Assembly: GCA_046051225.1 (NCBI GenBank)
Contig: JBJOOR010000002.1
Location: forward strand, 186,001-250,000
Source: CAIODY01 sp046051225
Lineage (GTDB): Bacteria; Bacteroidota; Bacteroidia; Chitinophagales; CAIODY01
Length of the DNA stretch: 64,000 nt
Direction of reading: 5' to 3'
Shown in pieces: positions 58,720 to 64,000 of the stretch. Below the pieces are notes generated by a model that was given only the letters and a program-made list of their open reading frames with translations, ran no database searches and was not told the DNA's origin. Each line of letters begins with the position of its first letter. Positions within the stretch are counted from its first letter, which is position 1. A program made the position numbers and the translations under genes.

Positions 58720-60018
58720 ATGCTCAAAAAAATATTAATATTATTACCTTTTCTATTGACTAATAAGCTGTTTGCACAAAACACGTTAACTGTTCATCAA
58801 GCTATTGAAACTGCTTTGAAAAACAATTACGATATTATTATTCAGAAAAATAAATCGGCTATTTTAAAAACAAATAGCGATGCATCTATTGCTAATTTTT
58901 TACCTAAGGCTGGTGTAAATATTTCTAAAAGTGGTTCGATAAATAGCATCGACCAAAAATTTTCGAATGGTACTGAAACTACTAAAGATGGCGTAACGGG
59001 TAGTAATTTCAATCCTCAATTAAATATTTCGTGGACATTGTTTGATGGTATGAAAATGTTTGCGGTGAAAAGCCGATTGAAAAAACTTTCAGAAATTGGC
59101 GAATTAAATTATAAGGATAGTTTGCAAACTTTAATTGCTCAAACCATTATTGCTTACTACGATATTGTATCGGCTACTATGCAATTGAAAGCTTTGAATG
59201 ATGCCATAAAAATATCGGATGAAAGAGTAACATTAACCGAGAAACAATATTTGGTGGGTGCTTCATCAAAAGTAGATTGGCTGCAAGCCAGAGTTGATTT
59301 GAATGAAGAAAAAAGTTTAGTTATCAATCAATTAAATTTGATTGAGCAAAAAAAAGCCGACTTGAATCGCTTGATGGCATTAGCTCCTGAAACAAATTTT
59401 GTAACTGTTGATTCTATTTCGTTTGCTGATAATATTAGTTTATCAACTACTAATGAATTAGAAAATCAAAATTTTCAATTGTTGATGGCTGAAAAGAGCC
59501 GACAAATTTCGTACTTAAATAAGAAGGAAGTGTTTGCGAATTACTTACCGCAGTTAAGTGTTTCGGGCAATTATGGATTAAGCCGTTCGAAAAATAGTGC
59601 AGGTTTTTCGTTATTGAATCAAACCAATGGTTTTAGTGGTGGTGTAAGTTTATATGTTCCAATTTTTGCAGGTACGCTTACACAAAAGCAAGTGAAAGTA
59701 GCCAACATCAATACTTTGAATGCTGAAATGATGTATCAAAAAATTCATCTTCAAACAAATTTGAAATATTTTAAAGCACAAAAAGATTTTGAAAAAGCGA
59801 CATCGATTTTAAAAATGGAACAAGAAAATATTTTGTTGGCAGATGAAAATTTAAAGATTGCTGCCGAACGATTTAGATTAGCACAATCTACAGCAATTGA
59901 AATGCGCCAAGCCGAAACTAGCTACAGCAATGCTATGAACAGATTACTGCAAGCAAAATTTGCACTTAAAAGTGCTGAAACAGAATTATTGAGATTGATG
60001 GGAAAGTTGGTGAATTAG
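58720..60018 (+). CDS. TolC-family outer membrane efflux protein
   Basis: The 432-residue protein has a signal peptide (MLKKILILLPFLLTNKLFAQ) and the two-fold TolC repeat of long helices and barrel strands. The helices include VHQAIETALKNNYDIIIQKN, LTLTEKQYLVGASSKVDWLQ-like, and ERFRLAQSTAIEMRQAETSY; strands include NPQLNISWTLFDG and SGGVSLYVPIFAGTL. It forms the outer-membrane channel for the pump upstream. It is separated from the pump gene by the broken GxxExxY cassette, which may weaken cotranscription; no separate promoter box was seen. Confidence 0.93.
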   Translation: MLKKILILLPFLLTNKLFAQNTLTVHQAIETALKNNYDIIIQKNKSAILKTNSDASIANFLPKAGVNISKSGSINSIDQKFSNGTETTKDGVTGSNFNPQLNISWTLFDGMKMFAVKSRLKKLSEIGELNYKDSLQTLIAQTIIAYYDIVSATMQLKALNDAIKISDERVTLTEKQYLVGASSKVDWLQARVDLNEEKSLVINQLNLIEQKKADLNRLMALAPETNFVTVDSISFADNISLSTTNELENQNFQLLMAEKSRQISYLNKKEVFANYLPQLSVSGNYGLSRSKNSAGFSLLNQTNGFSGGVSLYVPIFAGTLTQKQVKVANINTLNAEMMYQKIHLQTNLKYFKAQKDFEKATSILKMEQENILLADENLKIAAERFRLAQSTAIEMRQAETSYSNAMNRLLQAKFALKSAETELLRLMGKLVN

Positions 60019-60113
60019 GATTTTAATTAATCGAAAAATTATCAAAAAACCTATTTGATATTGTGCAATCTTTTTTTTATAAATGTTGTTTATTTACATT
60101 TCTTAAAAATATT

Positions 60114-60121
60114 TATATTTG
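60114..60121 (+). promoter_or_regulatory. -7 promoter box TATATTTG
   Basis: Matches TAnnTTTG, 26 bases before the ATG of the SRPBCC-family gene. Confidence 0.5.
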
Positions 60122-60147
60122 AACAAACAAATTAAACAACCAATACA

Positions 60148-60699
60148 ATGAAACTAGTTTTAAAAATTTTAAAATGGGTAGGAATAGTAATTGTTGCCCT
60201 TCTTGTTATTTCTTTTTTCCTACCATCTACATCACATGTAGAGCGGACATACGTTGTAAAAGCTTCGCCACCTGTTGTGTATGCTTTAGTAAATGATTTA
60301 CATAAATGGGAAACGTGGTCTCCATGGTATGAAATGGATAAAAAAATGAAGATAACTTACAATGAAATACCAAGTGGTAAAGGTGCAAGCTATACCTGGG
60401 TAAGTCAGAATAAAAATGTAGGAAATGGCTCGATGGAAATTATTGATGCTACATCTAACGAAATAAAAACCCAAATGCACTTTGGTGATATGGGTAATCC
60501 AACTGCTACATTTAAATTTGAAGCAGTACCCGAAGGCACTAAAGTAACTTGGGCATTTGAAGGTGATTGTTCAGAAAATCCTTTTTATTTAAAGCCAATT
60601 TGCAGATATTTTAATTTAATAATGGATAAAATGATCGGGCCTGATTTTGAAAAAGGATTAAAAAATTTAGATGCAGTAGCATCTCCCATAGCAAATTAA
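60148..60699 (+). CDS. SRPBCC (START-like) family protein with membrane anchor
   Basis: A 183-residue protein with an N-terminal helix (VGIVIVALLVISFFL) and a polyketide-cyclase/START-like domain at about 30-180. It shows HVERTYVVKASPPVVYALV, NDLHKWETWSPWYEMD (typical of the family's helix-loop), ASYTWVSQNKNVGNGSME and GTKVTWAFEGDCSENPFY. The fold forms a deep hydrophobic cavity, and the ligand is unknown. Single gene with its own promoter and a strong terminator. Confidence 0.88.
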   Translation: MKLVLKILKWVGIVIVALLVISFFLPSTSHVERTYVVKASPPVVYALVNDLHKWETWSPWYEMDKKMKITYNEIPSGKGASYTWVSQNKNVGNGSMEIIDATSNEIKTQMHFGDMGNPTATFKFEAVPEGTKVTWAFEGDCSENPFYLKPICRYFNLIMDKMIGPDFEKGLKNLDAVASPIAN

Positions 60700-60720
60700 T
60701 TTTTTGCAAATGATGGTAAA

Positions 60721-60762
60721 TAAAAAAGCGGTTGCGTAAATATAAACGCAACCGCTTTTTTA
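60721..60762. terminator. Bidirectional terminator
   Basis: A perfect 17-bp stem (AAAAAAGCGGTTGCGT and complement) with an 8-base loop between convergent genes. Confidence 0.92.
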
Positions 60763-60784
60763 TAGAGTGTTAAACAAATATGAA

Positions 60785-61006
60785 TTAATATTCATCTTCG
60801 TTAAATAAAAAATCATCTTTGGTTGGGTAATCAGGCCAAATGTCTTCAATGCTTTCATGCAATTCGCCATCATCTTCTAACTCCTGTAAATTTTCAACTA
60901 CTTCAACTGGCGAACCAGAACGAATTGCGTAATCAATCAATTCATCTTTTGTAGCCGGCCAAGGAGCGTCTTCTAAATGCGATGCTAATTCTAGTGTCCA
61001 ATACAT
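60785..61006 (-). CDS. DUF2795 domain protein
   Basis: A 73-residue acidic protein matching the Bacteroidota DUF2795 family: MYWTLELASHLEDAPWPATK, DELIDYAIRSGSPVEVVENL, then an acidic tail with WPDYPTKDDFLFNEDEY. The family is conserved and cytoplasmic with no known role. It lies 87 bases after the sugar isomerase gene on the same strand. Confidence 0.85.
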   Translation of the reverse strand: MYWTLELASHLEDAPWPATKDELIDYAIRSGSPVEVVENLQELEDDGELHESIEDIWPDYPTKDDFLFNEDEY

Positions 61007-61093
61007 TCTATTTACTTTTTTTAAATTTTCCGCAAACTTAACTTAATGAATGTGAAAAACAAATATTGTGAATTAAAATTTGTGTAAATTTTT

Positions 61094-62077
61094 TTATTTT
61101 TTTGCTAATTCGCCTTTTAACCAATCTATCACTTTTACTTCAGTGCAATCAAATTCTCTAAGTACTGATAAATGCCAACTAATCCAATCGCCTGCATGAA
61201 TCAAATATAATGCTCTTTCAAGGTATGATTCGCCTTTACTCCATACTTCTATTATGTTTGGTGTATATTGTTTAAATATTTTTTTATTCAGTTCTATTCT
61301 TGTTTGCGACCTACTAAAATCTTCTTTATTTCTGAAAATGATAACCACTAAATTTTCATCTTTTGTTCGCCAACCTACTAATTCATTATGATTCATCTCG
61401 GGTAATATATGATGCCAACAAAGTTGTTTCCCGTTTTCATTTACCTGTTGTCTAAATCTTACTGCCACTGCTTCCATGCCATTAATAGCATAAATAATAG
61501 GCATTTTATTAAACATTTTTTTAGCAATAGCTAACGATGTTTTTTGAATATTTTTCGATTCTTTTCTTAATAAAGAAATTGTATTAGTTAATTCAGTTTC
61601 AAAATTTGTTTTCAATAATCCATGTTGTTTTAAAACATATAATTGTTGAATGAAGGAATATCCTAGGCATGCACGTGGCGGCATTCCTGAAGGAATTAAT
61701 ATTAAATCTAATTTTTTCTTAGCAGCAATTTCGGCTAATTTTCCGCCGCTTGTAATACAAGTTATAGTTGCTTTTTTCTTTAATGCAATTTCAACGCTGC
61801 TTAATGTTTCTTCTGTATTGCCGCTATACGACGAGGCAATGAACAATGTTTTATCGCTAATAAAATTAGGCAATACATAATCTTTTAAAACAATAAAAGG
61901 AATTTTTAATTCGCTGGCTACATATTCTCTAACCAAATCAGCACCAATACCACTTCCGCCTAATCCGCTTACAACAATGTTTTCAAATTTTATTTTCGAT
62001 TTTGTAGCTTTAAATTTTTTTCCAATTTCAATTGCGGCATTCATTTGTGCTCCAAAATTTTCAATCAGTTGTTTCAT
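61094..62077 (-). CDS. Bifunctional phosphoglucose/phosphomannose isomerase-like SIS protein
   Basis: A 327-residue protein with two SIS (sugar isomerase) domains. The first shows VVSGLGGSGIGADLVREYV, FIASSYSGNTEETLSSVEIA (phosphate-binding Ser/Thr), and TCITSGGKLAEIAAKKKLDL. The second shows IYAINGMEAVAVRFRQQVNE and LPEMNHNELVGW. The block IPSGMPPRACLGYSF is typical of archaeal-type bifunctional PGI/PMI enzymes found in Bacteroidota. It would interconvert fructose 6-phosphate with glucose or mannose 6-phosphate; the exact specificity is inferred. Confidence 0.9.
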   Translation of the reverse strand: MKQLIENFGAQMNAAIEIGKKFKATKSKIKFENIVVSGLGGSGIGADLVREYVASELKIPFIVLKDYVLPNFISDKTLFIASSYSGNTEETLSSVEIALKKKATITCITSGGKLAEIAAKKKLDLILIPSGMPPRACLGYSFIQQLYVLKQHGLLKTNFETELTNTISLLRKESKNIQKTSLAIAKKMFNKMPIIYAINGMEAVAVRFRQQVNENGKQLCWHHILPEMNHNELVGWRTKDENLVVIIFRNKEDFSRSQTRIELNKKIFKQYTPNIIEVWSKGESYLERALYLIHAGDWISWHLSVLREFDCTEVKVIDWLKGELAKK

Positions 62078-62202
62078 TAAATAAGTATTTTTTTTGCAAA
62101 TGTAAAGTACTAAAATGTATTAAGAAACATACACTACCTTTTTTTATACCCGATTTTTATTTTCGTATTTAATAAACTAAACAAAATGGAATAGCTAATT
62201 CA

Positions 62203-62243
62203 AAAAAAATACCCTTTAGTAAATTGCTAAAGGGTATTTTTTT
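62203..62243. terminator. Bidirectional-type terminator after the helicase gene
   Basis: Perfect 17-bp stem (AAAAAAATACCCTTTAG and complement) with a 7-base loop and T7 at each outer end; it lies 16 bases beyond the helicase stop on the minus strand. Confidence 0.92.
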
Positions 62244-62258
62244 GCATATTATTTTTAA

Positions 62259-64000
62259 TTAATCTCTCATTCTTCTTCTGCCGCTACTGCCTTCACTTCT
62301 TGATGACCCACCACGGCTTTCGCCACCGCTTCTCGAACCACCTCTGTTTTCACTGCTTCTTTTTGATGAACTACTGCTTCTTTCACCGCCTCTAAATCCA
62401 CCTCTTTCGCTTCTCCCTTCGCTTCGTGGGCTATCATTTCTTGATCTTGAGCTGCTTCCGCTGCTGCGTTTTGGTTCGGATGCTTGTTGTTCAATTCGTA
62501 TCATTCTGCCTTTATATTCAAAGCCATTTACATTGCTTAAAATAGGAGCTACTGCATCAGGTTCTACTTCAATAAATGAATAAACGCCTTTCAAATCAAT
62601 ACGCCCGATACTACTTTTATTAATTCTGCTTCTGTCGCAAATTAAACCTAATAAAGTTCCTTTTTCTAAGCCGTCAGCTTTGCCCAAATTAATAAATAAT
62701 CTATCGCCATTACCATAGCTTCTACTTTCTCCTCTTGAAGCTGTTTCGAATCTACGTTCGCCTTGGCGTTCTGTATTTGAGCTGTGTTTTTCTACAATAT
62801 TCAAATCGGGGGCACCACGATAATAATCTAATAAATGATTAAATTCTAAATATGCAAATCGTTTAATAATTTCTTCTTTGCTTAATTCGGCCAATTCTTC
62901 ATAAACTTTTGGCATCATAGGCATCAAGCCATCATCAGCCATTTCTACTGCACGAAGGCGATGAACCATGTGCAACATTTTTACTTGGCAAACTTCTTCG
63001 CCAGTAGGAATTATTATTTTTTCGAATTTTACTTGAATGCTTTTCTCTATCTGACGAATTTTAAAAGCTTCTTTAGGTGCTACAATAGCTATTGAAATAC
63101 CTGTTTTACCTGCACGAGCTGTACGTCCGCTTCGGTGTGTGTAAAATTCCATTTCATCGGGCAAGTTCATGTGTAATACATGCGTAATGTTGTTTACATC
63201 AATACCACGGGCAGCCACATCTGTAGCCACAAGTATTTGTAAAGATTTATTACGAAAGCTGCGCATTACTTTATCACGTTGTTGTTGTGATAAATCGCCA
63301 TGCAAACTATCTGCATTGTATCCATCAGCTATTAATTTTTCAGCTACCATTTGTGTATCGGCTTTGGTACGGCAAAAAATAACGCCAAACATTTCAATAT
63401 TAAAATCAATTAATCGCTTTAATGCACTGTACCGTTCTCTATCGCTTACTACAGCAAATTGGTGAGAGATATTAGTGTTGGTTTTGTTTTCTTTACTTAC
63501 GCTTAATTCCATTGGCGATTGCATATATTTACTAGCAATTCGTCTAACTTCGGTAGGCATTGTAGCTGAAAATAACCATACGTTTTTAGTAGCAGGTGTA
63601 TCCTGTAATATTTTTTGAATATCTTCTTGAAAGCCCATATTTAGCATTTCATCAGCTTCATCTAATACTGCATACTCAATGGTATTAATGTTTAATGCTT
63701 TTCTGTCCATCAAATCCATTAATCTACCTGGTGTAGCTACGATAATATTAGCACCTTGTTTTAGGCGACGAATTTGATCTGAAATACTTGCGCCACCATA
63801 TACTGCTACTATATTTAAAGGTTTTACATTTTTAGAATATAAAACTAAATCGTTCATAATCTGCACACAAAGCTCACGAGTGGGTGCTAATACTAACGCT
63901 TGCGTAGTTTTTGTTGATGGATTACAAAGTTCAATAAGTGGTAAGCCAAATGCTGCTGTTTTGCCAGTTCCAGTTTGTGCCATCGCTACCATATCTCTTT
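62259..64000 (-). CDS. DEAD-box RNA helicase, 5' end outside window
   Basis: The frame runs off the window edge; at least 579 residues are present. Helicase motifs in order: I AQTGTGKT, Ia APTRELC, Ib TPGRLMD, II LDEADEM, III FSATMP, then in lobe 2 VIFCRTK, TDVAARGID and HRSGRTARAG. The Q motif is upstream and not visible. A DbpA-like RNA-binding domain follows near 425-495 (DRLFINLGKADGLEKGTLLG, SFIEVEPDAVAPILSNVNG). The tail of about 75 residues is low-complexity Arg/Ser/Gly (RGG-type), likely binding RNA loosely. The architecture is that of DeaD/CsdA-type helicases in ribosome assembly and cold response. A terminator follows. Confidence 0.93.
   Translation of the reverse strand, partial: RDMVAMAQTGTGKTAAFGLPLIELCNPSTKTTQALVLAPTRELCVQIMNDLVLYSKNVKPLNIVAVYGGASISDQIRRLKQGANIIVATPGRLMDLMDRKALNINTIEYAVLDEADEMLNMGFQEDIQKILQDTPATKNVWLFSATMPTEVRRIASKYMQSPMELSVSKENKTNTNISHQFAVVSDRERYSALKRLIDFNIEMFGVIFCRTKADTQMVAEKLIADGYNADSLHGDLSQQQRDKVMRSFRNKSLQILVATDVAARGIDVNNITHVLHMNLPDEMEFYTHRSGRTARAGKTGISIAIVAPKEAFKIRQIEKSIQVKFEKIIIPTGEEVCQVKMLHMVHRLRAVEMADDGLMPMMPKVYEELAELSKEEIIKRFAYLEFNHLLDYYRGAPDLNIVEKHSSNTERQGERRFETASRGESRSYGNGDRLFINLGKADGLEKGTLLGLICDRSRINKSSIGRIDLKGVYSFIEVEPDAVAPILSNVNGFEYKGRMIRIEQQASEPKRSSGSSSRSRNDSPRSEGRSERGGFRGGERSSSSSKRSSENRGGSRSGGESRGGSSRSEGSSGRRRMRD

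Noticed and set aside
62267..62494. 75-codon minus-strand frame in the tail of the helicase gene
   Set aside because: Alternate frame of the Arg/Ser/Gly repeat tail; its Ala/Glu/Val content is a by-product of the repeats.
1..64000. tRNA, rRNA, CRISPR arrays, prophage or transposon genes
   Set aside because: Looked for typical signatures (cloverleaf ends, regularly spaced direct repeats, transposase or integrase motifs) and found none.

Overview
The window looks like a chromosomal segment of a Bacteroidota bacterium, probably of the Chitinophagales/Sphingobacteriales type. The evidence is consistent across the 64 kb. The DNA is strongly A+T rich. LpxC and FabZ are fused in one polypeptide. 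Shine-Dalgarno signals are almost absent, while many genes are preceded by the Bacteroidota -7 box TAnnTTTG. Three proteins end in type IX secretion (T9SS) C-terminal sorting domains. Bacteroidota families such as DUF4350, DUF5686 and HYC_CC_PP-like are present. No rRNA, tRNA, CRISPR array, transposase, integrase or phage gene was seen; most of the window is ordinary housekeeping chromosome.

Layout. 0-7.3 kb: the 5' part of an amidohydrolase lipoprotein gene; an ECF sigma factor followed by a membrane-anchored VWA protein with a T9SS-like tail; a SpoIIM-family / DUF4129 / DUF4350 membrane operon; an RsmI-like methyltransferase. 7.4-11.2 kb (minus): lipid A and fatty acid genes (lpxC-fabZ, lpxA, an ABC ATPase, a desaturase). 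11.4-20.9 kb: aconitase, two membrane proteins, a SpoU methyltransferase, an FAH-family hydrolase, two small exported Cys-rich proteins, aspS and an Mrr-type nuclease. 21-39 kb: a T9SS-exported pappalysin-like metalloprotease, a PolB-like exonuclease, uvrC, MarC, a TPR protein, a rhodanese-thioredoxin lipoprotein, a glycosyltransferase, serine dehydratase, a DUF5686 outer-membrane protein, pdxJ, a thioesterase and sucD. 39-48.3 kb: one 3055-residue secreted repeat protein. 48.3-53.3 kb: a 675-bp non-coding region, a MarR regulator, YceI, purH and photolyase. 53.4-60 kb: an RND efflux operon (adaptor, pump, TolC-like) interrupted by an exported methyltransferase-fold protein and a broken GxxExxY gene. 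60-64 kb: an SRPBCC protein, DUF2795, a sugar-phosphate isomerase and the start-truncated end of a DEAD-box helicase.

The most unusual signal is a set of short palindromic repeats that lie inside protein genes and are read in frame. A 102-nt two-hairpin element adds 34 residues to aspartyl-tRNA synthetase. A shortened inverted copy of half of it forms the 5' end of the DUF4129 gene and even carries a possible start codon. A different 31-nt palindrome occurs once after aconitase and once inside the neighbouring YdjM-like gene, with a compensatory base-pair change between copies. This resembles the Rickettsia palindromic elements in behaviour. Other points worth checking are a candidate ~75-nt small RNA after purH, an 18-bp palindrome overlapping the yceI promoter next to a MarR gene, apparently leaderless transcripts, and the inverted-repeat-flanked GxxExxY cassette with a single in-frame stop.
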